Shown: positions 1 to 11,995 of the stretch, piece by piece
How positions within the stretch are numbered: position 1 is the stretch's first letter
How the letters are laid out: every line of letters begins with the position of its first letter
DNA from: Phoronis australis
Lineage: Eukaryota > Phoronida > Phoronidae
Length of the DNA: 40,421 nt
Reading direction: 5' to 3'
NCBI GenBank assembly: GCA_002633005.1
Contig: NMRA01000100.1
Location: 618,603-659,023 of the forward strand
The notes under the pieces: model-generated
What the model saw: the letters and a program-made list of their open reading frames with translations, nothing else
What the model was told of the DNA's origin: nothing
Database searches by the model: none
Made by a program: the position numbers and the translations under genes

Positions 1-404
1 TATATTTTTGTATTAGTGCGCGCCGAATGAAAGTAATCGTGAGTGTTGCTGTGTTGCAAAATCTCTTATCCTGGGCCGATTTGAAAAATTCAAAGTTGTA
101 CTCATATTTGTTTTCGCTCCTCTTTTCAAATATTACAGTAAAAACTACGTAAAACTCTCACCATAAAAAGTACAGTCTGCTAGCTAGATTGTAATCAGCT
201 GATCATATCCGCATGAGCGAAGCCAATTATCCTCGCTCGTGACTCGATGACTAGAGCAGCCTGGCGGCATCCCTTTGATCGTGAGCCGAGTGCGACTCAG
301 CCAAGGTGGATAAATACGGTCTAGTTCAATTTTCCATACCCCGCCGTTTACCTTAACCACTGGGGTTAGAACCAATTTTATTTAGTGGGAATGTTCATAG
401 CATG
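1..404 (+). mobile_element. Family A TIR transposon, copy 1 (right part, cut by window edge)
   Basis: This is the right-hand part of a dispersed element also seen at 15282-17021, 26932-27968 and, inverted, at 31697-32051. It ends in ATGTTCATAG followed by CATG at 401-404, the same end as the other copies. Its first bases match copy 2 from about 16618. On the minus strand it carries a roughly 63-codon open frame (184-375) containing WKIELDRIYPPW, which is also open in copy 2. The left TIR lies outside the window. It is a DNA transposon fragment by structure; no transposase domain is recognisable. Confidence 0.8.
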
Positions 405-3127
405 CGCATAAACAAATCAAATGCAAATGAATGGAATACTTCATTTTGATTTTGGTAGTGGGACATTTCTATAGGTCAACAGGGAAATGACAATTTGTAA
501 TTGTAACTGAGTAATCATTTCAGCTTGTAAAGAAGCAGCACAACTGCACGGTATGGGACTTTAAAACTGAAGAAATATTGTGGTTTGAATAATTAGTGAC
601 AAACTTGCCTGTTGATGAACAGTTTATTTGAGCATCAAAGTGTAACATTAACATGCTTTTTACCGACAACAGGAAAATCGATGCAGTCACTGAATGTCAT
701 TTCCGCATGTGTACCAAATTGAAATTTTTTATCATTACTATAAAGCATTTCTTCTGAATGAAAAGTTAATGTCACTCAGTGAGAAAGGACAGTTATTTAT
801 ACCAGATGCTTTTGGTTTTCATTTCACTGGGATCTAGTTTCAATGGCCTGTAGAAGTGCTTGTAAAAAAGGTCCAGTTTCGGCATATGGCTCTCCATCAT
901 GTAACCTCATTCAGCCTCAACAACATCTACACATTAGATCCTTGAAGGTAAACACAACATCATATCACTTGACTAGCTTTGTGCCCAAAATTTGACTGAA
1001 TGTTTTAAAAACAATTCCTATGTAAATTTTCTTGAACAGTCACACGTGACAATTTGAAGTAGATCTCATCAGCCATTTCATACATTTGATGTTCCAAACT
1101 TAATCAAATTTGAATATTTTCTGGGGTCCCCTTCTTAATCAATTCTATTACAAATGTCTTAAATCACAAAATAAGTTAAACTTCTAAGAATTAATGTATA
1201 TTGGATGGACATGTTATGTACATTTTGTTATTGCAGGAAAAACTATAAACAGAACCTGTCTTGTCAAAACAACATTGTATGTATAAGGAGTAATGGCAAT
1301 GAGTAATGTTTTGTTTGTCATACTGTGGGCTGTTCAGTGTGGCATACTGTGGTGAAGGTCACAGATATAACTAGTAGCATTAAAGACAGTAGTTCTTAAG
1401 CTTTTCGTGATGTTGTAAAAATTGCTTGGAATTTAAGGACGTTTAGAAGAACAATTACACTGTTGTCAATCGATTGCATGCTGAGCGAGGATATCGAGAA
1501 AGCAAATCTCTGCTGCTCAGCCCAAAAATCAGCTGATTTTAATGGCAAATTGTTTTCACAGCAGGTTGGTTAAATTGAAATCTGGATCATTCCCTCTTTT
1601 CATGTGATCGTGGAAATCTAAATGTTGAAAAATATGCCAATGTAGTCTACAAAGTCTGATGCCTGATAGGAGAATGTCAACCAAATACAAGGTATTCTGT
1701 ATCAATTTTGAGTAGGTCCACTCCATAACAGCAAGTTTACCAGACGGCAGACGGAGGTCACAGATTCTAACACAGTCTGCTTAGCAGTTCACAACAGCTT
1801 ACTCCAGGTGTCAGCTTATCACTTGAATTGGTCGTTACACCTATAAATCATCAAAATTCGATGTAAAAACCTTACATATACATTGAGTTTTTAAACAAAT
1901 GAGTCGTTTTATTTCGCTGTTATGTATTTATAGAAATTTTGAACGTACCATAGCCTGCAAAATTTAGGCCAACTTATGGAGGTCGGTCGCGGGAAGTTTG
2001 GAGTCTATTCGGTGATAAATTAGAATTATTATTCCATGCAATACAGCATAGCTGTTTGTTGTAATTTTAGACTTGCAAATGTTTTCAGTGCAAAACAAAA
2101 TGCTCTATATAACCCAGTGGCTCGGAACCCTATCAGGCCTGTCGTGGCTGGACATGAGACATTACGAACATAAACCAGCCAGGTTTACAGCTGTGAAAGT
2201 TGAAAATTAAACTACTAGTCACGAAAAGACTATAGACTAGTGAAACAACGAAATAATTTGCATATGAATATTTTGGTTAGTTTGCCACGAAATGGCAAAT
2301 CTAACTCATCAGGGGCTGCGAAGCCCATGTGGAGAATTTAGTCTCAGACAACTTTTATGATGCCTATTCAGCACACCCTTTGTATTGATGTAGATCTCAG
2401 CTAATGAAGTGAAAAAAATGTCTAGCACTACTGTCTCAACAATGGTGATTGTTATTGCACCCAAATTTGTTTTCTCTGGTATTTACACAGTATTAGAACC
2501 TGCAAGTGTGGAGAGCAATTTTAACGTGGTACATTTTAAATATTATGAAATAACTCAAAGTAAATTTGTGTTTGTCTTGACAAAGGGCCGCCTCCCAAAG
2601 GAACAATGATTTTAAATGTTTCATACCGGTTTTCAATTTTTCATTTTTAATATTCCAGTCTATTTGTTTTTTTCTTTCCAAGAACAGGTTGGTATCTTTT
2701 ATGTTATTTTTAAAATTGAAGCACCGAAACTGGTAGATTTGGATCGCCAGCGAAATTTATTAGTTTAATTGTTAATTGTGAAACCTGATCCCTGAACTTT
2801 CCAGATTACAGATACACGTAACATTTCGCAGCAAACAAAACAACAGGTGTCATTAGTTCAAGTTTAATCTTCATTAGAACTCAAATCATGGAATATAAAG
2901 TGCAAATATGGTAATAGCCAAACTGAAGATTTGGACTTTCGGGACAATTTTGGTTGTAAATCCATGGAATATATCAATACGCATGGTCGTTTATCTTTAG
3001 TGGTATCCAATGTTTGTCATTATTAGCTTATTAGTTCATCGACTGTTTAAAGTCAAAAACCATGCTTGGTTATTTTTTCCAGCTGAATACTGTGGTAGTG
3101 TTAATTTTTTATGAAACTTTTTGGTTA
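405..3127. other. No gene or recognisable repeat family
   Basis: AT-rich sequence with only short fortuitous open frames. The one local structure I noted is a small hairpin near 2282-2300 (TTTGCCACGAAATGGCAAA). Nothing here suggests an exon with convincing splice sites. Confidence 0.5.
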
Positions 3128-3358
3128 ATGCATTTAAAATTGCCAGTATGTACATGTGCAGATGTTTACTACAGTTTATGATCGGGTAATTGCACTTAAT
3201 TGTGTCTTGCTTGCACTGGCAATGCAGTCATCACAAGTATATCCGACTCCTGTGCTGCGCTCTCTTTGATCCTGGTAGAGCAACCCCAAATGATGAGCGG
3301 TGAAAATTTCTGCATATCTAGAAATGCATGACTTCCTTAGCGTATTATTCATGGTATG
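3128..3358 (+). repeat. Family F direct repeat, copy 1
   Basis: About 230 bp that reappears in the same orientation at 3930-4169. Shared landmarks in order are TTTACTACAGTTTATG, GGTAATTGCACTT, TTGTGTCTTGCTTG, GCTGCGCTCTCTTTGATCC and GAAATGCATGACTTCCTT. The two copies look roughly 75-80% identical by eye, so the duplication is old. I see neither TIRs nor coding potential. It could be part of a larger dispersed repeat. Confidence 0.8.
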
Positions 3359-3929
3359 AAGTTCCTCTTCCACAGAACCGTACAGGGAATATGTATACAA
3401 TAACAATGATTTTGATAATGTATATATATCTAAATAAAGATTCCTCTAACATCTGACCTGGCATATAAAATCAAGTAATAGTTTCACCTCAGCTTTTTGT
3501 CAGCAAGCACTGAATTAGCATGTACTCACATGACTCCTTGATTAGGTTTGTTAGATCTGAAACTTGTAACATAGTATGATTTATTCATTGTTGATTTCTT
3601 AAAACATTTACATTCACCAACACTCCTAAAGCATTACAAATAGTATCTACTGTCAGACAGACTTTGACACTTTGTTTCAATTTTATATAAACATTGGTTA
3701 GGGTGAACATAATTCATTTTAAAACAGAAGACAACAGATAGATACTTGGTATTAATGGAGTAGTTTTTGTTCTTTGCTGGTGGGAACCATTTCCCAAGCA
3801 TTTCGGTTCTCGAAGAAATCGAAAAAAAATGATATACCCGCTTTCCTCGCAGCTTCATGGTTTAATCAAGCGGAAATGATACGCCACACCATAGGGGCAC
3901 ACAATCAGCTGAAGAACCACTGACTTCAC
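3359..3929. other. Spacer between the two family F copies; nothing identified
   Basis: AT-rich sequence without convincing open frames or repeats. A 74-codon minus-strand frame at 3634-3858 shows no recognisable motif. Confidence 0.45.
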
Positions 3930-4169
3930 TGCATTTTGAAAATTCCCCAGTATGTAGAGGCAGAGACATTTACTACAGTTTATGGTAGGGTAATTGCACT
4001 TGATTGTGTCTTGCTTGTGCCAGACAATGCGTTCATCACAATTTTATCCAACACTGACGCTGCGCTCTCTTTGATCCTGGTAAAAGTCACTCATGAGGAC
4101 AAGCCTTGAAAATTCCCACATATCTTTGGAAATGCATGACTTCCTTGCAAGTGTATTATTCGTGGTATG
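3930..4169 (+). repeat. Family F direct repeat, copy 2
   Basis: Second copy of the repeat at 3128-3358, same strand, carrying the same ordered landmarks, including GCTGCGCTCTCTTTGATCC. Small indels separate the copies, notably near 4085-4110. Confidence 0.8.
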
Positions 4170-4476
4170 CATAGTTATCATTGTCAGAACAGTAGTAGTG
4201 TTTAATTTTGTCTGACTGAGCTACCAGATGTCGGTTAAAGGTCTCTCATTGAACACTAGATAGTTTTTAAAAATTAAAATCACAAAATGGAATTATAAAT
4301 TCCTGGTATCTGAAACAGAAACGCACAGTATTTTTATCATGTCTGTGCATCCCTCTAAATGGAATACTCTGCATTTCTTTATCTGAGTTGTGTTAAAAAT
4401 AATACTTCCTAATAAAGTAAATGCAACTGGGTAGTATGGTCAGGGAAGGTGCTTAAGGTTGCGTAGGACCTAATGT

Positions 4477-4613
4477 CGACAAGTCGGTAATTAAAGTCAG
4501 GGGTCTTGCTTTTTGAGAACCAGTTTCCTCCTCTGAATAACGAGCATCAAACTTTGAGAACCAGGTTCTCAAAGTCTGGGACCCCAGTATGTGACTATTG
4601 CCGACAAGTCGGT
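4477..4613. repeat. Palindrome-rich block flanked by CGACAAGTCGGT direct repeats
   Basis: The 12-mer CGACAAGTCGGT occurs at 4477-4488 and again at 4602-4613. Between them is an exact 12-bp inverted repeat around one base: ACTTTGAGAACC at 4551-4562 and GGTTCTCAAAGT at 4564-4575. A related half, TTTTTGAGAACCAG, lies at about 4510-4523. The layout resembles a small insertion between direct repeats, just upstream of the (TAA)n tract, but no family is recognised. Confidence 0.55.
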
Positions 4614-4623
4614 TTAGTTAGCC

Positions 4624-4673
<50 letters not shown>
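4624..4673. repeat. (TAA)n microsatellite
   Basis: About 50 bp of uninterrupted AAT/TAA triplets. On the minus strand it reads (TTA)n directly after CATAAATAAAGG. That arrangement is common at the 3' ends of non-LTR retroelements, so the tract may be the tail of the putative element at 4674-5201. Confidence 0.95.
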
Positions 4674-4674
<1 letters not shown>

Positions 4675-5201
4675 CTTTATTTATGGAGGATAAAATACAA
4701 TAGATATAAAACGTGCTTTAGCCAAAGGCTAATATCCAGCATGGTCATTATCTACAAAACTATGGTAAATGTAATAATATTTATTAAAGCAGTATAGTTG
4801 GGTAGCAGCCCTTCATTGACACACAATTGGTTGAAGGTTTGACTGTACTTTTTGTTAGCCGACTTAATATATAGTCGCTTGTAGTCTCCATACAATTTCC
4901 TATCTTCATGCATGCAGTTAGGAAGAAAAACACCAAGAGTCAAACAAGTTAAAATGGTTGCTGTATTTCGAGACCACGTCTCATCATCAGGCAATGGTGA
5001 AGTGAGTGTGGAAGTGAAATAGACTGTAATAAACAGTGACAACAGGTGGAAGGGCATGCAAGCAGGGAGTGTGAATGTATAACATGGTGGGGAGACCAAA
5101 AGCCTAACAGAACAGGGCCAGCGTGAGGTACACACACCTGTGAGGTGTTCACTCAGCACAGGTTTTCTATGGCTAATCAATAGAGACTCCAAAATCTTCA
5201 T
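4674..5201 (-). mobile_element. Putative retroelement 3' region ending in a (TTA)n tail
   Basis: On the minus strand a 149-codon ATG-initiated open frame (5201 to 4752) is followed by a non-coding stretch and then the simple-triplet tail. The frame has no recognisable reverse transcriptase or nuclease motif. Near 4968-4993 the minus strand reads CTGATGA, a GAGAC/GTCTC stem with a GTG loop, then GAAA. This resembles the hammerhead-ribozyme core reported in Penelope-like elements and some SINEs. The assignment rests on this core and the tail only. The frame could be fortuitous, and I see no second copy in the window. Confidence 0.35.
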
Positions 5202-7536
5202 TTTCTACACAGCGAATGGTGGTATTGTCTACTATTTCTTTCCTAGTCATTTTTCGGCCATGTTGGCATAAAATGATCTTGAATGGACCCGCCCTGCATA
5301 TGCAGAAAGCCAATCTGCCATTAATTGGGTCGCCTGACCATGCCTTTCTAGTATAATTAAACAAAAATTAAGATACATTAGTAGTTAAACATTGATATCA
5401 ATAACATGGCCATATTTCATTTGATATCAATCTTCAAGAGCACTATTTCAAAAACAGTTAACAATTCATTTGGTTTTATACAACTTTTGAGCTTTTAATT
5501 CTATTTTTGATAGACCTTCATGCCAAAGTGGAAGGTTTAAAAACAATAAGAACTGTATTCTGGAGAATATTGCATACCGGTATAATATGTGAGTTTCATA
5601 CGATCCGAATATACGATCCAAATATAGACGAGTTTCTAAAGTTTTCATTCACCTTAATAGTTAATCATATGCTGGTAAAATTGTGAGACCCATTTCTACC
5701 TTACTGTGCTGATTTGATTTGGACATCATTAGTATAAATGTTTTTCTTTGTCAGCTTGTCTCGATAAGTTTTTGCAGATGGCATGACATCACACAGTGCA
5801 GGTACACAGGTGGTTATTTTAATGATTGTGTGCTGGTAATTAGACTATTTTACACTGTGGTCCTGTTGTGATCTTCTTTATAACATAGTTCTTGTACTTA
5901 ATAAACTGTAATTTTCTCAATTTGGTGTCGCCTCATGCTGTGCTCTAACACACTCATTGAAATACAATATTTGGCAGTTTTCGTACACTGTTATTGTGTG
6001 CAAAAATAAAGTTAAGCTTGTGCAACTAATTTCTGCATAAACCTTATTTTGGAATAAATTGAACTATTTAAGCAATCCCCCAGCTTTGAGGCTCTGTGGA
6101 TTATCACAGATGTCTTGGCAATATCTGTATAGCAATTCACATTCTTTTCATTCACAATGCATCTAATCTTAAAGTTTGTGTGCTTAAAGAGAAATCCATC
6201 AATTTCTTGTGCTTTCGCTTATTTATATTTCTCACTTGTGGCACTGAAATCACAAGGTATGTGTCAACTCTATATTTGTTCCCAGTGGTGTTGCCTGTTC
6301 ACACACTAACATCCAAAAAAGGCTTTCGCTGATCATGACCTATTTGTGCTTGCATACATATACATGTACATATACAATTTTGGCAATCATACGCGTGTTT
6401 GACACTACGTGTAGCCAATTGTGTGTGCAATGCCGTCTTTTTTGGATGACATGCAAGGCAAACTTAAGATCTGAGGTGTGAAAATATAACTTCTGGAAAA
6501 CGTTTAATCGTTGATACGATTGGTAGAAAATTGTTGCTTGGCAATGGGAATCTACTCAAATATCAGCTAATCCAACAGTGGTCGAGACATCCACTGTTTT
6601 TTTCCATTGTCATATAGTGTTTGATTTTACTTTATTTCTGTTTCTGTTGACAAAGGACGTTATTACATCCGAAAATTTCAGTTGATCCATTCTTGTTGTT
6701 TTATTTACCTATTTATATTCTACATTTCGAGAAACAACAGTATCCTTGGGAGGATCTGGATTGCCTTATTTAGTTTCAGACTTATTTTCTACTGTTTTTA
6801 CGAAATTATAAAATTTATGGTTTATATAGGCGTGCAGTGGAGTCAATTGTAAATGGGCACTTGAACTGCTCAGGACTTTTGCACTGCCGCATATGGGTAT
6901 TCCTTGTTTGTGTGTCCTAAGGCCCCATTTGCGGACCTGGGAATGCAAGGTTGCATTTGGCGAGTTGACATTATGCTTAGCGTAATGTGCACAATAAGGT
7001 CACACAGAAATTTGAGAACATTATAGTGAACAAGCTTACAATCAAATGCTTCTCCATTGGACACTAGGGCATAAAAGTTTATTTTTATTATGCAAATAAT
7101 CCTAAGTACTTGATTTTTAATGTACAAAACTACAATTTTCAGACCTCTACCTTAAAATCTTTAGAAGAAGTGATAGACTTGCTGTGTGAGTGATTTGACT
7201 TCTAAAACTTGCGTGGCATTTCCTCATTGCAAGATTCCCTACTACAGTATAATTTGATGTTAGAAAATGTTCCACAAATCATTATGATAACAGCAAGGTA
7301 ACAATGAGTCAGCTGCAAAATTCTTGGTAAATGTATATGGCGTTGGGTTGGTAGCTATGTCACAAGACTTCCTAGAGTAGTGTGGCTAATACTCTGAGTT
7401 ATCTGTAAAAACAAGAGTGAATTTACATGTCATTACATTCAGGTACTCTTTCCTGTAAGCAATTCAATATTATGATGTATGCAACCCTTCATGGGTTGAG
7501 TACCTGATTGGTGAAACTGACCTGTACCTCGTGCAG
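5202..7536. other. No gene or repeat family identified
   Basis: AT-rich sequence with short open frames only. A 12-bp perfect palindrome, CTGCATATGCAG, lies near 5295-5306. No splice-flanked coding stretch was found. Confidence 0.5.
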
Positions 7537-8275
7537 TAAGCCTTGCTGCAAAGCTGTATTCTAATTATGCAGCTTTGCGCATGGATCTGGGCACAAACTG
7601 GCTAAATAAGTTAGTTTCATTGAAAATTACGCTCTTCTTTGAGTAAACTAAATTATTTTCTGGTATTGGAAAAATTGGTGTTCTACCATTATTCTGCTGC
7701 TAAAGTTGTGGAGCGATCTTAAATGAATATAACGTCACCTATTGGCTAGTTTCTTTTTTCACTGACTCTTCAATCAACTGTACTTCTCCCACAAGTTTGC
7801 GTATATGTCGACAAATTATCAGAAATGATTTCATTTTCAATTGCTTTTAGTATGTTGATACCAGCAAAACAATTTTCAGAATAAAAGTTTGCTGCTGCGA
7901 AGCTGTTACTCCTGAGAGATGTCGTAAAAAATTAGGAAATTTCGCATTTACGTGGCACAAGCATGGTTTTCAAAACAACGATAGACTTTTCATTGCTACA
8001 AAAGGAGGAGAATTATGCAAGAAAATGACGTTTATTATTGTTTTTCACTGAAACCTCTGTAATGGGCAAGGTGTCGGTTGACTCCCACATTTTGCACCCT
8101 AGCCGGTTGTTAGCTCTACATGTTGACAAAACCTTCACGACTATTTAACTACCTGGGGTGTGAAGTTTCAAGGTCTATTGGACCTTAACACACAGTAGCT
8201 CCTAGATGTTTTTGACCATTTTATGTCTTCATACAGCTAGCTTGTTGGCTACTTGTGCTGCTGTACAAAAAGCAT
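7537..8275 (+). repeat. Family C dispersed repeat, copy 1
   Basis: Colinear with the reverse complement of 9848-11296 and, in its later part, with 16060-16310. Landmarks in order are a hairpin of GCAAAGCTG (7548-7556) with CAGCTTTGC (7570-7578), TTTGAGTAAACTAAA, GCTGCGAAGCTGTTA, AAATGACGTTTATTA, GGCAAGGTG and CAGCTAGCTTGTTGGCTAC. The hairpin and these words recur in the same relative order in the inverted copy. It is probably a mobile-element relic; no protein domain is seen. Confidence 0.7.
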
Positions 8276-9847
8276 GTTATGAATATACCTGATAAAAACA
8301 CCAAAAAGTTGCACCCGTGGCGTTCTACAAAGTTGTGCTGAAACACTCAGTTTCTCTTGGCTAAGGCTTGCTTTAAGCTACTTGTACCACTAATGCCATA
8401 AGGCTGTTAAAGCAATCATATCAATAATAACACAAAATATGAAGGTTAATTCGTGGGTTTTAGTAATGAATTGTCAGCTTTAGGATGACCTTGACCTGGA
8501 ATAAAATGGGGATCTCTGCACCAGATGGTGAGTTGTGTCACCTGATGTCAGCTGTCAATCAAAGTTATTAAAACAAGCGTACCTGATCTGTACACTTTAC
8601 ACACTGAAAGGTATTGACTGTACTAATCCTGTCAATCAGGCCTGCTGGCACTGCTTTGTTTAATATCAATCACTGTTCAACATATACCCATGAAGTCCAC
8701 ATGGGAGGTAAAATCATTGCAGTCTACTGGAGCAGTGCTGGTATGACACATTTTGGAATTGATTGACACAGTGAAGCTTAAAGGCCAAGTATGGTGCCAA
8801 AATGACTATTTTTACATCTAAAATACATTTATTGATAAAAAACATCAAAATTCTGTCATAGCAAAACCCAGTCGTTAATTAAGTAGGCCTTCGACAATAC
8901 AGTAGCCCTATCACGAACCCCCTTTAGCGCCAAAAAAAACTTGAGACTGCGCTTGCACTAATCGAAGTCTATGACATCATCATTACAACGAATTTGGCTT
9001 TCACTGTGTCTCCAGAGTATTGGAATCGGAGATGACTCGTTTTTTAATTTAGTGCAAAATACATGGAAAATCAAGGAAACACATTAATGACTCAGTTAAT
9101 ATTAAAATTAATCAAAATCACTACCTTTAGAATTTTCATTCAATTATTTAGCACGCATTCTAATACGGGCCCGTATGGGAATCCCCGGGAGTGTGACTGG
9201 TGCAGTCGAAACAGCCGGAAAAACAAAACACTTCGTCTGAATTGTCATCAGCAATTTCCCAATGTTTATTGTAAAGTGTAATTTGTTTGATTCAAAAACT
9301 TTGATGTTAGTAACTTTCCATTCATGTCTTTTTGAAGCCGAAGGTATGAACGCTGTGCGATTCCAATACGGACGGCTGTCCTGCGAGTGTCCTGTATGGG
9401 TATAGACAACAACAGGCCATTTAATTTGATGCAAAATACTTAGAAACATTAGGCTTACAGCACATATCAGCATGATCTTTTTGTACAATGCAACTATATT
9501 CAAATTCATTGAAAATTTTATATTAGAAACTCAATTTTCAAAATAAGTCGCCTTGAAATGCTGCAACCCGTAATCAGTCGAGCTAAAAAAAATTGAAAAT
9601 TTAATAGCAACACAACTTTGTGCGTGTCTATAATAAATTAAAACTGCGAAATAAAGTCTGTATTGCATGAAAACATACCCAATCATAAGAATTTGTAATC
9701 AATTGAACATTTTAAATTCAGTATCAGAATTCCGTTAGGCCTACGGGAACGACCCAAATCAGACAGAATATTCCGGATTTGGGCCGGATTCCCTATATAC
9801 TCTTGGCCGGAACAGTGACACGAAACGTCGGAAGTGCACACTGCAGA
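8276..9847. other. No gene identified; short palindromes
   Basis: A 12-bp palindrome, TACGGGCCCGTA, lies near 9165-9176. An imperfect inverted repeat pairs the CCCGTATGGGAATC region near 9171-9184 with GATTCCAATACGGA near 9360. The overlapping minus-strand frame (9144-9509, 121 codons) shows no recognisable motif, and I do not call it a gene. Confidence 0.45.
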
Positions 9848-10471
9848 TTTTTTGTAGCCAAAAAGCTAGCTGTTTGAAGGCTATCGCCAAAATACAGCTA
9901 GGTAACACTGTGACTTGAGCTCTGTTAAACCATAGACTGTAGTCTATCATGAAATTTCATAGGCCTACCTACAGACCAGGTATGAGTTTGTTAGTCAACT
10001 CGTCGTCAAACTTATTTCGCAGAGCCAACGACCGACGATCGGGGTGCATGCAAAATCTGGGAGATAATTCGGACACTCACCTTGCCTGTTAAGTGCCAGT
10101 CGTTTAAGGGAAGAACAATCTAATAAACGTCATTTTTTTAGCATTACTCTCGGCCTTTTGAGTTTTCTAACAAAGAAAGTCTGCTGTCTTTTTGAAACAG
10201 TACGCTCGTGAAACACGCACGCGCCGTACTAAAATTTTACGACTACTTTTGGGGCATAATAACAGCTTCGCAGCAGTAAAGTTTGTTCTAAATTCAGTTT
10301 GTTGGTCTTAAAAATGCTAATAACTTGTAACGAAATGAGACCAGTTTCGACAATTCATTGTGACAGTACGCAACCTCGTGTCAGCAAAGAACAGTTGATA
10401 AAAGAATAAACCGGGGAAAAAGAAACTGTTCGGGTCAGGTGACGTAATCGCCAAACGCCGACTCCCAAGAG
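9848..10471 (+). repeat. Apparent tandem duplication, unit 1
   Basis: This block is repeated almost perfectly at 10473-11093. By eye there are five substitutions and a 2-bp poly-T length change over about 622 bp, roughly 99% identity. The unit ends with ACTCCCAAGAG immediately before the lone N at 10472. Because the join falls exactly on an N, the duplication may be two unmerged contig ends and not a real tandem repeat. Confidence 0.92.
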
Positions 10472-10472
10472 N

Positions 10473-11093
10473 TTTTTGCAGCCAAAAAGCTAGCTGTTTG
10501 AAGGCTATCGCCAAAATACAGCTAGGTAACACTGTGACTTGAGCTCTGTTAAACCATAGACTATAGTCTATCATGAAATTTCATAGGCCTACCTACAGAC
10601 CAGGTATGAGTTTGTTAGTCAACTCGTCGTCAAACTTATTTCGCTGAGCCAACGACCGACGATCGGGGTGCATGCAAAATCTGGGAGATAATTCGGACAC
10701 TCACCTTGCCTGTTCAGTGCCAGTCGTTTAAGGGAAGAACAATCTAATAAACGTCATTTTTAGCATTACTCTCGGCCTTTTGAGTTTTCTAACAAAGAAA
10801 GTCTGCTGTCTTTTTGAAACAGTACGCTCGTGAAACACGCACGCGCCGTACTAAAATTTTACGACTACTTTTGGGGCATAATAACAGCTTCGCAGCAGTA
10901 AAGTTTGTTCTAAATTCAGTTTGTTGGTCTTAAAAATGCTAATAACTTGTAACGAAATGAGACCAGTTTCGACAATTCATTGTGACAGTACGCAACCTCG
11001 TGTCAGCAAAGAACAGTTGATAAAAGAATAAACCGGGGAAAAAGAAACTGTTCGCGTCAGGTGACGTAATCGCCAAACGCCGACTCCCAAGAG
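10473..11093 (+). repeat. Apparent tandem duplication, unit 2
   Basis: Second unit of the duplication. It begins TTTTTGCAGCC right after the N and ends ACTCCCAAGAG. Here the sequence near 10555-10570 is a perfect 16-bp palindrome, ATAGACTATAGTCTAT; unit 1 has one mismatch at that place. Confidence 0.92.
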
Positions 11094-11296
11094 CGCACTT
11101 CATTTTTAGCAGTAGATGAGCAGTAGGCCTAGAACGCTAATTCTTCCAACACCCGTAAATAGTTTGGTTTACTCAAAGAGCGGTGCAGCTTTTAATGACA
11201 CTATTTCTGTGTCAGATTTTATTTAGTCCTTTTTACCCACATTGACGCGAAGCTGTAGATTTTGTATACAGCTTTGCACCAAGCCTAAACGATATC

Positions 11297-11987
11297 TTGC
11301 CGATCAGAAAATTTTGTCGCCAGGCCTTGTCGTGGATACGGATCTATTCCATGCACGGCACACAACATGATTGGTGGGGAAGTTGTGCAAATGTATCCCA
11401 TTGTCGCTGACATTGCTACACCACGCACACCACGCAAAGAGGTATTTTAGCCCAGAGATCGACAAGTGCAGAACTTCCAAGAAATGGCTCTCAGCTGTTA
11501 CGCAGTGTGGCTCCTCAGTAAATTCGTGGCCACAATGATGTCATATGAACCACCTTACGCTGATTGGTTGAGATTTTTTCTGGGGCGCTCGAATGGGCTA
11601 CGAATTATGAGCGGTGTAATTTGCGCCTCAATTAATTACTTTCCGTGGTATGTAAGAAGCAAAAACAATATTTTTTATGAACAAAACATGCACTTCTGGT
11701 GTCAAAAAGGTGTTTTAGCCGCTGGACGCTGTCTTTAAAGAAGACACTTTGAATTAAGGGGTAAATCACTTCAGACAGCTTTGAGTTAACGGGTGAATTA
11801 CTTCAAATTCATTTTTTACAAGTTGTAAGAAATAAAACTAAAAAATAACATTTGGCATAGCTTCATTAGGTGCATAACATCTCATTTATCAACCGGCAAC
11901 TATGACTACTTTTTAACGATACAATCCCAGTGCCTGGACTTTTATGACAAGCGTCTATTATTTGGGGATTTGGGAACAAAGATAGTT
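11297..11987. other. No gene or repeat identified
   Basis: A 90-codon plus-strand frame at 11466-11738 has no recognisable domain or splice support. Nothing else was seen. Confidence 0.45.
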
Positions 11988-11995
11988 GTCAGTAA

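Larger units (their letters stand above)
9848..11296 (-). repeat. Family C dispersed repeat, copy 2 (inverted)
   Basis: The reverse complement of this block follows copy 1 (7537-8275) in order. A terminal hairpin (GCGAAGCTGTA at 11247-11257 with TACAGCTTTGC at 11267-11277) is followed by CTCTTTGAGTAAACCAAA, GCTGCGAAGCTGTTAT, ATGACGTTTATTAGATTG, GGCAAGGTGAGTG and CAGCTAGCTTTTTGGCTAC. It differs from copy 1 by containing about 622 bp twice (see 9848-10471 and 10473-11093). Confidence 0.7.

Noticed and set aside
4965-4995. Complete active hammerhead ribozyme
   Set aside because: Only the core resembles a hammerhead. Stem I and stem III partners were not found and there is an extra base before stem II.
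4752-5201. 149-codon minus-strand frame as a host gene
   Set aside because: No domain or splice support; it overlaps a retroelement-like tail and is better read as element sequence or chance.
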